64,000 nt of DNA from Cupriavidus sp. BIS7 (GTDB lineage: Bacteria > Pseudomonadota > Gammaproteobacteria > Burkholderiales > Burkholderiaceae): NCBI RefSeq assembly GCF_000292345.1, contig NZ_ALOU01000020.1, positions 62,001 to 126,000 on the forward strand, in the 5' to 3' direction. Below, in pieces: positions 28,599 to 37,769 of the stretch. The notes under the pieces were generated by a model, which was given only the letters and a program-made list of their open reading frames with translations, had not been told where the DNA came from and made no database searches. Numbering within the stretch: the first letter of the stretch is position 1; each line of letters begins with the position of its first letter. The translations under genes were made by a program, and so were the position numbers.

Positions 28599-28642
28599 GG
28601 CCCTCTCCCCCGGCCCCTCTCCCGCATGCGGGAGAGGGGAGA
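28599..28642. repeat. CCCCTCTCCC palindromic repeat, inverted relative of the previous one
   Basis: CCCCTCTCCCGC and GCGGGAGAGGGG (28614-28625 and 28628-28639) pair around AT, preceded by a CCCTCTCCCCCGG flank. The flank lies on the opposite side from the copy at 28515, so the two copies face each other between the glycine-zipper gene and iscX. Confidence 0.8.
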
Positions 28643-28657
28643 AAAAATACCTGCTGC

Positions 28658-28852
28658 CTACTCCGCTTCCTCGATCCACGCTGCCTGAATGGCCTCGAGG
28701 ATCTTCTCGCCCGAGCGCTCGGGCAGATCGCTGAAACCGTCGAGTTCAAGCACCCATTGGCGCAGTTGCGTGAAGCGCACCGTCACCGGATCGACATCAG
28801 GAAACTTGTCGTACAGCGCTGCGGCGATATCGTAGGTATCCGTCCATTTCAT
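28658..28852 (-). CDS. iscX: Fe-S assembly protein IscX
   Basis: A 64-residue acidic protein, last gene of the isc operon. It reads MKWTDTYDIAAALYDKFPDV then FTQLRQWVLELDGFSD and ends EAIQAAWIEEAE, which is the full-length IscX/YfhJ signature. IscX binds IscS and iron and modulates the rate of cluster assembly. It starts 21 bases after the fdx stop, so it is co-transcribed. Confidence 0.96.
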   Translation of the reverse strand: MKWTDTYDIAAALYDKFPDVDPVTVRFTQLRQWVLELDGFSDLPERSGEKILEAIQAAWIEEAE

Positions 28853-28873
28853 GTGGAAACTCCCGGGTCAGGC

Positions 28874-29212
28874 TCAGTGGCCTTCCTTGGCGTGGTTGAT
28901 CGTGTACTTGGGAATCTCGACGGTCAGGTCTTCGTCGGCCACCAGTGCCTGGCATGACAGGCGCGAATTCGGCTCCAGGCCCCATGCCTTGTCGAGCAGG
29001 TCTTCTTCCTTCTCCTCGGCATCTTCGAGCGAATTGAAGCCCTCGCGCACGATCACGTGGCACGTGGTGCAGGCGCACGACTTCTCGCACGCGTGTTCGA
29101 TTTCGATGCCATTGGTGAGCAGCGCGTCGCACACGCTGGTGCCGCTCTTGGCCTCGAAGACAGCCCCCTCGGGACACAACTCGACATGGGGCAAAACAAT
29201 AATCTGTGGCAT
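28874..29212 (-). CDS. fdx: ISC-type [2Fe-2S] ferredoxin
   Basis: A 112-residue adrenodoxin-type ferredoxin that supplies electrons for cluster formation on IscU. Cluster ligands are in HACEKSCACTTCHVIV (C-x5-C-x2-C) and SCQALVADEDL near residue 87. It has the usual length and C-terminal tail (PKYTINHAKEGH). It lies 51 bases after hscA and 21 bases before iscX. Confidence 0.97.
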   Translation of the reverse strand: MPQIIVLPHVELCPEGAVFEAKSGTSVCDALLTNGIEIEHACEKSCACTTCHVIVREGFNSLEDAEEKEEDLLDKAWGLEPNSRLSCQALVADEDLTVEIPKYTINHAKEGH

Positions 29213-29263
29213 TTCTATCCTGTTGTCAGTCTGCGGTGCGAACGATCAGTGCACCTGCGGCCG

Positions 29264-31129
29264 TCAGCCGAGCTCCTGCACCTTCTTGCCGGCCAGCGCG
29301 CTCTTGATCGAGCGGTCCATGCGGCGTGCGGCAAATTCGTCGGTACCTTGCGAAAGGCGCTCCACGGCGGCCTTGATGGCGTGGTGGTCCTCACCCTTTG
29401 CGATCTCGGCCACGCTGGCGATCAGCGCTTCCACGGCGGTACGCTCGTCGGCCGACAGCAGTTCGCCATCGGTCTCGAGCGCGCGCGTGGTGGCCTCCAC
29501 CAGACGCGAGGCTTCGACGCGCTCCTCGGCCAGCGCACGGCTCTTCATGTCGTGCTCGGCTTCGCGGAAGCTCTCCTGAAGCATCCGGGCGATATCGTCA
29601 TCGGCCAGGCCATAAGACGGCTTGACCGATACCGATGCCTCCACGCCGGAGCCAGTTTCGCGCGCCGACACCGACAGCAGGCCGTCGGCATCCACCTGGT
29701 AGGTCACGCGGATACGCGCCGCACCGGCCACCATCGGCGGAATGCCGCGCAATTCGAAACGCGCGAGCGAACGGCAGTCGCTGGCCAGTTCGCGTTCGCC
29801 CTGCAGCACGTGGATCGCCATTGCGGTCTGGCCGTCCTTGAACGTGGTGAACTCCTGCGCGCGGGCCACGGGAATCGTGCTGTTGCGCGGAATGATCTTC
29901 TCGACCAGACCACCCATCGTTTCCACGCCCAGCGACAGCGGAATCACGTCAAGCAGCAGCCAGTCCTCGCCCGGCGCATGGTTGCCGGCCAGCAGGTTGG
30001 CCTGCATGGCGGCGCCCAGCGCCACGACCTTGTCCGGATCAAGATTGGTCAACGGTTGCTGGCCGAAGTAATCGCCCACGGCCTTGCGGATTGCCGGCAT
30101 GCGCGTTGCGCCGCCAACCAGAACCACACCCTTGACTTCATCTGCACCGACGCCCGCGTCACGCAGTGCCTTGCGCACCGGCGTCAGCGTCTTCTGCACG
30201 AGGTTGGCGGTGATTTCGATAAACGTGTCGGCTTCCAGCGGCAGATGCACGATCTCCCCGCTCGCCAGCACCGCGTCGATCACCGTGCTGTCGCTGCTGG
30301 ACAGCGCTTCCTTGGCCGCACGGGCGCGCACCATCAGCAGGCGCGCGTCTTCGGCCGACAACGGCTGCAGGCTGGCCTGCTCGACGATCCAGCACAGCAG
30401 GCGCTGGTCGAAGTCGTCCCCGCCGAGCGCAGAATCGCCGCCCGTCGACATCACTTCGAACACGCCCTTGGTCAGCTTGAGCACCGAGATATCGAACGTG
30501 CCGCCGCCGAGGTCATACACGGCGTAGATGCCTTCCGCGCCGTTGTCCAGGCCATAGGCGATGGCGGCGGCGGTCGGCTCGTTGAGCAGGCGCAGCACGT
30601 CCAGGCCGGCCAGTTGCGCGGCATCCTTGGTGGCCTGGCGCTGCGCGTCGTCGAAGTACGCCGGAACCGTGATCACGGCCCCGACCAGGTCATCGCCAAG
30701 CGAGTCTTCCGCACGCTGGCGCAGCGTGGCCAGGATCTCGGCCGAGACTTCGACCGGACTCTTGATGCCGGCCGCCGTCTTCAACTGCACCATGCCCGGT
30801 GCATCGACGAAATCGTACGGGCTGTGCTCGATATTGGCCACGTCGCGCACGCCGCGGCCCATGAAGCGCTTGACCGAGATGATCGTGTTCTTGGGGTCGC
30901 GTACCGCTTCGTCCTGGGCCTTGTAGCCAATATGCGCATTACCGGTAGACAGGTAGCGCACCACGGACGGCAGCAGCGCGCGGCCGTGCTCGTCGGGCAG
31001 GACTTCGGGAATGCTGTTGCGCACGGCGGCCACCAGCGAGTTGGTGGTGCCAAGGTCGATACCAACGGCCAGCCGGCGCTGGTGGGGCGCCGGCGACATG
31101 CCGGGTTCTGAAATCTGGAGCAGTGCCAT
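29264..31129 (-). CDS. hscA: Fe-S chaperone HscA (Hsp70 family)
   Basis: HscA is the specialised Hsp70 that binds the LPPVK motif of IscU and drives cluster transfer with ATP. The 621-residue protein shows the Hsp70 nucleotide-binding signatures [15 protein letters not shown] (near 20), [20 protein letters not shown] block ([14 protein letters not shown]) and [17 protein letters not shown], followed by the substrate-binding domain. It starts 9 bases after hscB. Length and order fit the conserved operon. Confidence 0.97.
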   Translation of the reverse strand: MALLQISEPGMSPAPHQRRLAVGIDLGTTNSLVAAVRNSIPEVLPDEHGRALLPSVVRYLSTGNAHIGYKAQDEAVRDPKNTIISVKRFMGRGVRDVANIEHSPYDFVDAPGMVQLKTAAGIKSPVEVSAEILATLRQRAEDSLGDDLVGAVITVPAYFDDAQRQATKDAAQLAGLDVLRLLNEPTAAAIAYGLDNGAEGIYAVYDLGGGTFDISVLKLTKGVFEVMSTGGDSALGGDDFDQRLLCWIVEQASLQPLSAEDARLLMVRARAAKEALSSSDSTVIDAVLASGEIVHLPLEADTFIEITANLVQKTLTPVRKALRDAGVGADEVKGVVLVGGATRMPAIRKAVGDYFGQQPLTNLDPDKVVALGAAMQANLLAGNHAPGEDWLLLDVIPLSLGVETMGGLVEKIIPRNSTIPVARAQEFTTFKDGQTAMAIHVLQGERELASDCRSLARFELRGIPPMVAGAARIRVTYQVDADGLLSVSARETGSGVEASVSVKPSYGLADDDIARMLQESFREAEHDMKSRALAEERVEASRLVEATTRALETDGELLSADERTAVEALIASVAEIAKGEDHHAIKAAVERLSQGTDEFAARRMDRSIKSALAGKKVQELG

Positions 31130-31138
31130 GATCTTTCT

Positions 31139-31657
31139 TCAATCTTCGAGACGATCGATCGCCTCGCTCGCGTCGTGTTCGATCTTCTCGATAAACATGA
31201 GCTGTCGCGCCGCAGCGCTGGCAGCGTCGTTGTCGCCGGCATCGAGCAGTGCGCCGAGTGCCGCGTGGCGGTCACGCTTTTCCTGGCGCAGATCGCGCAG
31301 CAGGCGGTCAAGCTGGTCTACCGCGCGGCCTTCCACGGCCTCCTGCAGCGCTTCACGCCATTCCATCTGCTGCATCAGGAAGGCGGGCGCCATTGCCGTG
31401 TTGCTCTCGGCCTGGATGTCGACGCCACGCAGGTGCAGCAGGTAGATCGCGCGCTTGAGCGGCTGGCGCAGCGTCCGGTATGCCTCGTTGGCGTGCGCGG
31501 CCCACTGCATGGCCACGCGGCGCTCGGCATCGCCGGCATTGGCAAAGCGGTCCGGATGCGCCTGCGTCTGGACGGTGAGATAGGCGGCGTCGAGCGCGGC
31601 CTCGTCCACGTCATAGCGGGCAGGCAGCCCGAACAGCGCAAAGAAATCGTCTTTCAA
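31139..31657 (-). CDS. hscB: Fe-S co-chaperone HscB
   Basis: HscB is the J-domain partner that delivers IscU to HscA. The 172-residue protein has the HPD tripeptide in [14 protein letters not shown] of the N-terminal J domain and a C-terminal helical IscU-binding domain. I assign a TTG start at 31657 (reading [17 protein letters not shown]) because it has a GGGGAAG ribosome site directly upstream and gives the family length. The upstream extension to an ATG would add an unrelated Arg/Gly-rich leader. It lies 90 bases after iscA. Confidence 0.93.
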   Translation of the reverse strand: MKDDFFALFGLPARYDVDEAALDAAYLTVQTQAHPDRFANAGDAERRVAMQWAAHANEAYRTLRQPLKRAIYLLHLRGVDIQAESNTAMAPAFLMQQMEWREALQEAVEGRAVDQLDRLLRDLRQEKRDRHAALGALLDAGDNDAASAAARQLMFIEKIEHDASEAIDRLED

Positions 31658-31747
31658 AAGCTTCCCCAACAAAAAGGAGCGGCCATGCCGCCCCCCGTCG
31701 TGTCGCCGCACTCGTATCGGCTACCGATACGGGTGCGGCTCAGGCCG

Positions 31748-32068
31748 TCAGACCCGGAACGATTCGCCGCAGCCGCACTCGTCCTTGACGTTGGGGTTAT
31801 TGAACTTGAAGCCTTCGTTCAACCCTTCGCGCGCGAAATCGAGCTCGGTGCCGTCGATGTACGGCAGGCTCTTCGGATCCACGATCACCTTGATGCCGCG
31901 CGTCTCGAACACCTGGTCTTCAGGCTGCAGTTCGTCCACGTACTCGAGCTTGTACGCCAGTCCCGAGCAGCCGGTGGTCTTCACGCCTACGCGCAAGCCC
32001 ACGCCCTTGCCACGGCGTTCCAGGTAGCGGGCGACGTGCTTCGCCGCCTTTTCGGTCATTGTGATCAT
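31748..32068 (-). CDS. iscA: Fe-S assembly scaffold/carrier IscA
   Basis: A 106-residue A-type carrier protein. The three conserved cysteines are in [13 protein letters not shown] and in the C-terminal DECGCGESF. The ATG at 32068 gives [20 protein letters not shown], the normal IscA opening, with AAGG upstream. It accepts clusters from IscU and passes them to apo-proteins. It lies 70 bases after iscU. Confidence 0.97.
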   Translation of the reverse strand: MITMTEKAAKHVARYLERRGKGVGLRVGVKTTGCSGLAYKLEYVDELQPEDQVFETRGIKVIVDPKSLPYIDGTELDFAREGLNEGFKFNNPNVKDECGCGESFRV

Positions 32069-32138
32069 CTTTGCCTTGCTGTCGATGCGCCGCGCGCGGC
32101 CAATTGACCACGCGCGGCCGTACAAACCATCTACCGGA

Positions 32139-32540
32139 TCAGGCCGCCTTCTGCTCGGCGCCCGGGTGCTTCTTCTTGTAATCCTCGACGGCCGCCTTGA
32201 TGGCGTCTTCGGCAAGGATCGAGCAGTGGATCTTCACGGGCGGCAGCGCCAGTTCCTCGGCGATCTGGGTGTTCTTGATCTCCAGAGCCTGGTCCACGGT
32301 CTTGCCCTTGACCCATTCGGTCACCAGCGACGACGAGGCGATCGCCGAACCGCAACCGTAGGTCTTGAACTTGGCGTCTTCGATCACGCCAGCCTCGTTC
32401 ACCTTGATCTGCAGCTTCATCACGTCGCCGCAGGCCGGGGCGCCGACCATGCCGGTACCCACCGCGTCGTCGTTCTTGTCGAACGAACCGACGTTGCGCG
32501 GATTTTCATAGTGGTCGAGAACCTTGTTGCTGTAAGACAT
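32139..32540 (-). CDS. iscU: Fe-S cluster scaffold IscU
   Basis: A 133-residue scaffold on which [2Fe-2S] and [4Fe-4S] clusters are built. Ligands are visible in [24 protein letters not shown] and [16 protein letters not shown], the last containing the LPPVK recognition motif for HscA. Start [19 protein letters not shown] is canonical. It lies 55 bases after iscS. Confidence 0.98.
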   Translation of the reverse strand: MSYSNKVLDHYENPRNVGSFDKNDDAVGTGMVGAPACGDVMKLQIKVNEAGVIEDAKFKTYGCGSAIASSSLVTEWVKGKTVDQALEIKNTQIAEELALPPVKIHCSILAEDAIKAAVEDYKKKHPGAEQKAA

Positions 32541-32595
32541 TTTGGCTACCTCTGATCAATCTTTTGATGGGGTCTTGTTTTTACGTGTGCCGCAA

Positions 32596-33816
32596 TCAGT
32601 GCGCGGCCCACTGGATCGAATTCAGGTCGACGCCGTCCTTGAACATTTCCCACAGCGGCGACAGATCGCGCAGCTTGCCGATCTTGTTCTTGAGCAGTTC
32701 GACGGTGTAGTCAACCTCGGCCTCGGTCGTGAAGCGGCCCACCGTGAAACGAATCGAGCTGTGCGCCAGTTCGTCGTTGCGGCCAAGTGCGCGCAGCACA
32801 TACGACGGCTCCAGCGACGCCGACGTGCACGCCGAACCCGACGACACGGCCACGTCCTTGATGGCCATGATCAGCGATTCGCCTTCGACGAAGTTGAAGC
32901 TGACGTTCAGGTTGTGCGGCACACGGTGTTCCATCGAGCCGTTCAGGTACACCTCTTCCATGTCCGACAGGCCGTTCCACAGGCGGTCGCGCAGCATGCG
33001 GATGCGCTCGTTCTCCGTGGCCATTTCCTCGCGGGCCAGACGGAATGCCTCGCCCATGCCAACGATCTGGTGCGTAGCCAGCGTGCCCGAGCGCATGCCG
33101 CGCTCATGGCCGCCACCGTGCATCTGCGCCTCGATGCGCACGCGCGGCTTGCGGCGTACATACAGCGCGCCGATGCCCTTCGGGCCATACGTCTTGTGGG
33201 CCGAGAACGACATCAGGTCGCATTTCAGCGTGTTCAGGTCGATCGCCACCTTGCCGGTCGCCTGCGCGGCGTCGCAGTGGAAGATGATGCCCTTCTCGCG
33301 GCAGATCTCACCGATCTGCTCGACGTCCTGGATCACACCGATCTCATTGTTCACCAGCATCACCGATACCAGGATCGTGTCCGGGCGGATCGCCTGCTTG
33401 AACACGTCCATATCGATCAGGCCGTCATCCTTGACGTCGAGGTACGTCACCTCGAAGCCCTGACGCTCCAGCTCGCGCGTGGTGTCCAGCACAGCCTTGT
33501 GCTCGGTCTTCACGGTGATGATGTGACGGCCCTTGCCCGAGTAGAAATTGGCCGCGCCCTTGATGGCGAGGTTGTCCGACTCGGTCGCGCCCGACGTCCA
33601 CACGATTTCGCGCGGATCGGCACCAACCAGCGCCGCCACCTGCTCGCGCGCCTCTTCCACGGCACGCTCGGCGTCCCAGCCATACGCGTGGCTACGCGAC
33701 GCCGGATTGCCGAACTGCTCGCGCAGGTACGGAATCATCTTGTCCGCCACGCGCGGGTCCACCGGCGTGGTGGCCGAGTAATCCATGTAGATCGGGAAAT
33801 GTGGGGTGGTGCTCAT
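32596..33816 (-). CDS. iscS: Cysteine desulfurase IscS
   Basis: PLP enzyme that removes sulfur from cysteine as a persulfide for clusters and tRNA thiolation. The 406-residue protein has the PLP Lys in [17 protein letters not shown], the PLP-binding [15 protein letters not shown], and the mobile catalytic Cys loop [20 protein letters not shown]. The C-terminus ends LNSIQWAAH as in E. coli-type IscS. It lies 75 bases after iscR; an AT-richer patch in that gap might hold an internal promoter or processing site, but I see no clear boxes. Confidence 0.98.
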   Translation of the reverse strand: MSTTPHFPIYMDYSATTPVDPRVADKMIPYLREQFGNPASRSHAYGWDAERAVEEAREQVAALVGADPREIVWTSGATESDNLAIKGAANFYSGKGRHIITVKTEHKAVLDTTRELERQGFEVTYLDVKDDGLIDMDVFKQAIRPDTILVSVMLVNNEIGVIQDVEQIGEICREKGIIFHCDAAQATGKVAIDLNTLKCDLMSFSAHKTYGPKGIGALYVRRKPRVRIEAQMHGGGHERGMRSGTLATHQIVGMGEAFRLAREEMATENERIRMLRDRLWNGLSDMEEVYLNGSMEHRVPHNLNVSFNFVEGESLIMAIKDVAVSSGSACTSASLEPSYVLRALGRNDELAHSSIRFTVGRFTTEAEVDYTVELLKNKIGKLRDLSPLWEMFKDGVDLNSIQWAAH

Positions 33817-33891
33817 CGTTGTGACTGCCTTATAGGGACCGCTAATCGCTTAATGCCTACCGATAGTTTAGTTCAGCCGCGCCGTCCGTGC

Positions 33892-34446
33892 TCAGGACTG
33901 CGCGAGGCTGAAAACCGAATTGACCACGCGGGCGCGTGCCGGCTTTTCCTGTTTCGCCGTCTTGCCGCGAGGCGCGGCAACCGGCTGCTGCGCGGCATCT
34001 TCGCGCATGTCGTGCAGCACCGCCGGCTGGCGGTCGCGCTGCTGGTCGACCAGATTCTTCAGGGAGACGGAGTCGAGGTACTCGACCATCTTCTGGTTCA
34101 GCGTGGCCCACAATTCGTGGGTCATGCAGCGCCCAGTGCCGTCATCGCCGTTACAATTGCCCTTCCCGCCGCACTGCGTCGCATCGAGCGGTTCGTCCAC
34201 GGCGATGATGATGTCCGCCACCGTGACGTCCTCGGCCTTGCGCGCCAGGCTGTACCCGCCGCCCGGACCGCGCACGCTTTCCACGATCTCGTGGCGGCGC
34301 AGCTTGCCAAAAAGCTGCTCCAGGTACGACAGGGAGATCTTCTGACGCTGACTGATGCCTGCCAGGGTGACAGGTCCCTGATCCTGGCGCATGGCCAGGT
34401 CGATCATGGCGGTTACCGCGAAACGGCCTTTGGTGGTCAGTCTCAT
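33892..34446 (-). CDS. iscR: Fe-S-sensing transcriptional regulator IscR
   Basis: An Rrf2-family repressor of the isc operon, active as a [2Fe-2S] protein. The 184-residue protein starts MRLTTKGRFAVTAMIDLAM, has the winged helix (SLSYLEQLFGKLRRHEIVES) and the three cluster cysteines in CGGKGNCNGDDGTGRC followed by His. The longer frame upstream of 34446 would start inside its own promoter and is rejected. The last 30 residues are a Lys/Arg/Ala-rich extension. Two candidate IscR boxes overlap its promoter, so negative autoregulation is expected. Confidence 0.97.
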   Translation of the reverse strand: MRLTTKGRFAVTAMIDLAMRQDQGPVTLAGISQRQKISLSYLEQLFGKLRRHEIVESVRGPGGGYSLARKAEDVTVADIIIAVDEPLDATQCGGKGNCNGDDGTGRCMTHELWATLNQKMVEYLDSVSLKNLVDQQRDRQPAVLHDMREDAAQQPVAAPRGKTAKQEKPARARVVNSVFSLAQS

Positions 34447-34465
34447 GATGCTCGAGGGGAAGGGA

Positions 34466-34490
34466 ATACTTGAGAATTTCGGTCGAGTAT
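34466..34490. promoter_or_regulatory. Candidate IscR type 1 box, proximal
   Basis: A 25-base imperfect palindrome with ATACTTGAG and GTCGAGTAT ends, matching the type 1 IscR pattern (ATA-C-TTGAC...GTC-AG-TAT). It overlaps the -10 hexamer of the iscR promoter, a repressing position. Confidence 0.7.
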
Positions 34491-34515
34491 AAAATTTTCC
34501 GACTAATTTAGTCAA
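34486..34515 (-). promoter_or_regulatory. iscR operon promoter
   Basis: On the minus strand TTGACT (34515-34510) and TATACT (34491-34486) are separated by 18 bases, a good sigma70 promoter 40 bases upstream of the iscR ATG. Both hexamers lie inside candidate IscR boxes. Confidence 0.75.
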
Positions 34516-34519
34516 GTAC
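34495..34519. promoter_or_regulatory. Candidate IscR type 1 box, distal
   Basis: A 25-base site centred on GACTAATTTAGTC with a flanking AAGTAC arm. The core is a perfect inverted repeat, the best match to the IscR type 1 consensus here. It covers the -35 hexamer. With the proximal box this mirrors the double-site layout of enterobacterial iscR promoters. Confidence 0.75.
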
Positions 34520-34547
34520 CCCTTGCTGCAACGCAGTGTTCCGCCAG

Positions 34548-36647
34548 CTATAACGATGGACTCTCCGCAGGCGCGGAACCGGGCGCGTTGCGCGGCGGGA
34601 TCAGCAGAGAGAGCGGGTGCCGAATAATACGCTTTTGTACCGCCTTCACCACCTCCATCCGATCGACACGCCGCATTTCACGCGAGCGCAGCGCCATGTT
34701 GAAGGCCAGTGCAAAGCTCACCGCAACGTTCAGTACGCCCATCAGCGCAATGCCTGCCACCGCAAGCCACAGCGCGGGCATGCGCAGCGCATCGAAGCCG
34801 AGCACGCCGATTGCCGCCCCAACCGAGCCGGTCGAAAGCGTCACATGGCGCACCTCCATATGCGGTCCGAAGAAGCTCAGGATCTCGGGCCCGAGCCCGA
34901 GCAGAAAGCCCAGTGAAACGTTGGCCGTGATGCCCGAAAGATTGCGTTTCCAGAAATCGGCCAGGCGCATCGCGCCGCGTTGACCGAGGACATAGCGCAG
35001 GCGCCGGTTATAAGCCATGACGTCATGCACGCGATGCAGCGCGAACCAGTTGTCCGCCCAGCCGGCAATCAGGCTCGACAGCCACAGCAGCACTCCGGTG
35101 AAGATTGCGTACAGCGGCGTGGGGCCGAGAATCGAAAACGACTCGATGGTCGCGATCGCCTTGGCCGGGGTGATCAGATGCGTGCCGAACGCCTTTCCAG
35201 CCAGCCACTCGACCGCCAGCGCCACGGGAAACACCACAGACAGGTTGCCAAAGATCGCTGCCGCATTCGACCGGATCATGGCGATCGTATCGTCAACGAA
35301 GATCTCGCGCCCCTCGGGCCGGCCCGCCCCGTCCAGCCGATGCGCCAGCGCCGGCCCGGTCATCGCCGGCTGCTTGGTGGCCAGCGTGAAATGTGCAAAA
35401 TGGATTGCCAGGAAGCTGCCCGCGTAGTTCAGCGACGCCAGGAACCCTTCGACGAACTTGTCCAGGTGCAGCCCATAGATCAGGAACTTGAGGTAGACCG
35501 TGGCTGCCGTCACCAGCCCGCCGCCCGCGGCGGCCCGCATCAGTTCGCGGTATTCCTTGCGGTCGCGCGTGATGTAGTGCTCGCCGCTCTCGGCCGAACG
35601 CTCGACCACCTTTCGCGCAAGTTGCGCAAACGACGAACTCATCAGATGCCCAACGCTGCGTCGCGCCTGAGTGGAGCGGATCAACTCGGCGATCAGATGG
35701 GCATGGCGGCCATGATGCGATGGATCGACCCACGCATTGAGCAGCAGGTCGATGCGTGCCAGACGCGCCTTCATGCGCTCGATCTGAAACACCACCTCTA
35801 CCGAAACCCCGTTCTCTTCGAGATCTTCATAGACCTGGTGAGCGGCGGCGTGGCAACCGTCGAGCAGCGCCCGGAAATAGTTCAGGCGGTGCGCGAAGGC
35901 GTCGTCGCCGTGCGCGATCCCTTCCTCGCACAGCGCGGCGATGGCACTGTCCAGGCGAAAGAACGGCGTGTCTTCCACGCGGCCGCGCAGACGCGTGCGG
36001 ATCGCCTGACTCAACCCCGTGGCCTTCACCTGGCTGACCAGCACCTGGATGCTGGCCGTCAGCGTGGCTTCACGCGCGCGGCGCAGGCGCCTGAGTCCAT
36101 CGCCGGCCTCCTCCGCCGCTTCGGCATCTTCCAGCAGCGCATGAGCAAGACGTTCGACCAGATCGTCGTCGAGCGCCTCAACCCATTCAGCATCGTTCTC
36201 GTCGACGAACAGCAGTGCGAACAGCCCCGCCATATCGCTGCGATTCGGGGGCGGCGGCAGGAAACGCGCCTGCAGCCGGTCCGCCATTTCGCTCCAGATC
36301 CCCGGGTGCGAAGCAACGCCGGTGTCGCAGAACAATGAGGTTGGGTCGTTGTCGCGCACGATCGACCGGACCGTCCGTGCAAAGCTGTCGGACCAGTCTG
36401 GGTGGCGGCCCAGCACCTGCAGCAGGTATCGCAAGCGGACGTGAGCGGGATAGCTGCGCGTGCCTGCGTCTCCCACCTCGGCATCTGAGCCGAGGCTGCC
36501 ATCGCGACGCATCCAGTAGCCGAGTTCGATCAGCCACTGGTTGCGCTCGGCGAGCGGCGCATCAGGATCGGCCGCAGCCAGGATGGCGTCCAGTTGCAGG
36601 CTGGCATTGCGCGATTCGCGCCATTTGCGAAACAGGGAACGCAGCAT
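34548..36647 (-). CDS. Membrane protein of the site-specific recombinase (Gcr/COG4389) family
   Basis: A 699-residue protein matching the betaproteobacterial family annotated as site-specific recombinase. The N-terminal half is helical, charged and soluble. The C-terminal half has about five or six hydrophobic segments (for example AAAIFGNLSVVFPVALAVEW, PLYAIFTGVLLWLSSLIAGW, MPALWLAVAGIALMGVLNVA). I see no tyrosine- or serine-recombinase catalytic motif and no DNA-binding domain, so the recombinase name looks unsupported; it appears to be an inner-membrane protein of unknown role. It shares one base with the upstream phosphatase gene (TGATG), so the two are translationally coupled. Confidence 0.8.
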   Translation of the reverse strand: MLRSLFRKWRESRNASLQLDAILAAADPDAPLAERNQWLIELGYWMRRDGSLGSDAEVGDAGTRSYPAHVRLRYLLQVLGRHPDWSDSFARTVRSIVRDNDPTSLFCDTGVASHPGIWSEMADRLQARFLPPPPNRSDMAGLFALLFVDENDAEWVEALDDDLVERLAHALLEDAEAAEEAGDGLRRLRRAREATLTASIQVLVSQVKATGLSQAIRTRLRGRVEDTPFFRLDSAIAALCEEGIAHGDDAFAHRLNYFRALLDGCHAAAHQVYEDLEENGVSVEVVFQIERMKARLARIDLLLNAWVDPSHHGRHAHLIAELIRSTQARRSVGHLMSSSFAQLARKVVERSAESGEHYITRDRKEYRELMRAAAGGGLVTAATVYLKFLIYGLHLDKFVEGFLASLNYAGSFLAIHFAHFTLATKQPAMTGPALAHRLDGAGRPEGREIFVDDTIAMIRSNAAAIFGNLSVVFPVALAVEWLAGKAFGTHLITPAKAIATIESFSILGPTPLYAIFTGVLLWLSSLIAGWADNWFALHRVHDVMAYNRRLRYVLGQRGAMRLADFWKRNLSGITANVSLGFLLGLGPEILSFFGPHMEVRHVTLSTGSVGAAIGVLGFDALRMPALWLAVAGIALMGVLNVAVSFALAFNMALRSREMRRVDRMEVVKAVQKRIIRHPLSLLIPPRNAPGSAPAESPSL

Positions 36648-37126
36648 CAGGCCAGGCGCCCCCGCAGCATGTCGATCACACCGTCGCAGGCATCCTCGAT
36701 ATAGTCGAGCACGCGCTCGAAACCGTCGCCTTCACCGTAGTAGGGGTCGGGGACTTCCTCGGCATCGTGCCGCGTGGCGAAGCTCATCAGCAAACGGAGC
36801 CTTTCGGCCTCCACGCGCGGATGCAGCGCACGCAGCGCGGCAAGATTGGCGTGATCCATCGCCAGCACCAGGTCGAAACGCTCGAAATCGGCCACGCCAA
36901 CCTGCCGGGCACGCAGCGCGGACAGGTCGTAACCACGGCGCAGCGCGTGACGCTGGCTGCGCGCATCGGGGGCCCGGCCCAGGTGATAGTCATGCGTTCC
37001 GGCCGAATCGAGTTCGACCCGATCGGCAAGGCCGGAAGCTTCAAGCTTGGCGCGCAGGACGCCTTCCGCCGTCGGGGAACGGCAGATATTGCCCATGCAA
37101 CACATCAGAATGGCGTACTTTTTCAT
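36647..37126 (-). CDS. Low-molecular-weight protein-tyrosine phosphatase
   Basis: A 159-residue LMW-PTP. The P-loop CMGNICRS (Cys10 to Arg16) gives the CX5R phosphatase motif near the N-terminus, and the general acid Asp is in VPDPYYGEGDGFERV. It dephosphorylates phosphotyrosine proteins in the cytoplasm, often a BY-kinase or envelope regulator; no kinase or capsule gene is nearby. It is coupled to the downstream membrane protein gene by a one-base overlap, an association worth noting. Confidence 0.93.
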   Translation of the reverse strand: MKKYAILMCCMGNICRSPTAEGVLRAKLEASGLADRVELDSAGTHDYHLGRAPDARSQRHALRRGYDLSALRARQVGVADFERFDLVLAMDHANLAALRALHPRVEAERLRLLMSFATRHDAEEVPDPYYGEGDGFERVLDYIEDACDGVIDMLRGRLA

Positions 37127-37174
37127 CGGCGCGATTTTACCGCCTGCCGACTGACGCCGAAACGCAAATGCCGG

Positions 37175-37414
37175 CTAGAGCTGCTCTGCCAGCACCTTTC
37201 CGCGCGCAAACCCGGCCACTTCGGCCTCCTCCGGCGTCTTGTACTGCTCGGAGTCCGGAGCCGTTTCCACCAGCGTGCTGGCTGCGCGGATGTTCGTACC
37301 CTTGCGGCACACACGCACCGTGTATTCCCATGCGATCGGTGAACGGGGCTTCACCAGCACCTGAATCTCGTGCGTCTCGAAAACCCTCTTCTTCCACTCA
37401 CTGCTATAGGTCAT
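37175..37414 (-). CDS. Small conserved-looking protein of unknown function
   Basis: A 79-residue protein starting MTYSSEWKKRVFETHEIQVL. I do not recognise a family with certainty. It has short alternating strands (IQVLVKPRSPIAWEYTVRVC) followed by a C-terminal helix (TPEEAEVAGFARGKVLAEQL). The start at 37414 has AGGAG seven bases upstream; an in-frame ATG at 37447 has no ribosome site. No signal peptide or membrane segment. It lies 48 bases before the phosphatase gene on the same strand and 39 bases after the next small gene, so these may share a transcript. Confidence 0.75.
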   Translation of the reverse strand: MTYSSEWKKRVFETHEIQVLVKPRSPIAWEYTVRVCRKGTNIRAASTLVETAPDSEQYKTPEEAEVAGFARGKVLAEQL

Positions 37415-37453
37415 TACCTGTCTCCTGCCCTTCTGACACAGCCACAACGCCAG

Positions 37454-37675
37454 TTAGTTGACTTCTCCGGCATCGATGGTCCGCATGGCTTCGGCCTCCG
37501 CCAGGGCAAGAGCTGCCTCGGGCGAGTGCGCCGAGCCGGTTTCCGTCTCGAACGTCGGGCCGCCGGGCTCGCCGAATGCGTCGGCAATCGTCAATACCCC
37601 GGCAAAACCACCGCCCGCATGCGGAATCGCGCGGGCCACTACTGCATAACCACCATATTCGAACTGCCTAACCAT
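37454..37675 (-). CDS. Small conserved-looking protein of unknown function
   Basis: A 73-residue acidic protein, MVRQFEYGGYAVVARAIPHA at the start and ending AEAMRTIDAGEVN. A GAGGAG ribosome site lies seven bases upstream of ATG 37675. Like its downstream neighbour it has an N-terminal strand-rich half and a C-terminal Ala/Glu-rich helix beginning SPEAALALAEAEA, so the two could be distant paralogues. Function unknown; no motif recognised. Confidence 0.72.
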   Translation of the reverse strand: MVRQFEYGGYAVVARAIPHAGGGFAGVLTIADAFGEPGGPTFETETGSAHSPEAALALAEAEAMRTIDAGEVN

Positions 37676-37769
37676 GGCGTGCTCCTCGTACGTGATCCGG
37701 CGTATCCGCCCCCATCACTATAGGATGCAAGCCGCGTGCCGTGGCCTCGGGTGATTCCCAATCGACCCA

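Noticed and set aside
29057-31111. A 684-codon plus-strand open frame
   Set aside because: It is the antisense of hscA; no recognisable motif and a shadow-type amino acid composition.
32542-34473. A 643-codon plus-strand open frame
   Set aside because: It lies antisense to iscS and iscR, whose protein motifs are unambiguous, and has a His/Arg-rich composition typical of antisense frames.
33892-34515. Longer IscR starting upstream of 34446
   Set aside because: The extra residues would be encoded by the promoter and IscR boxes; the family starts at MRLTTKGRFAV.
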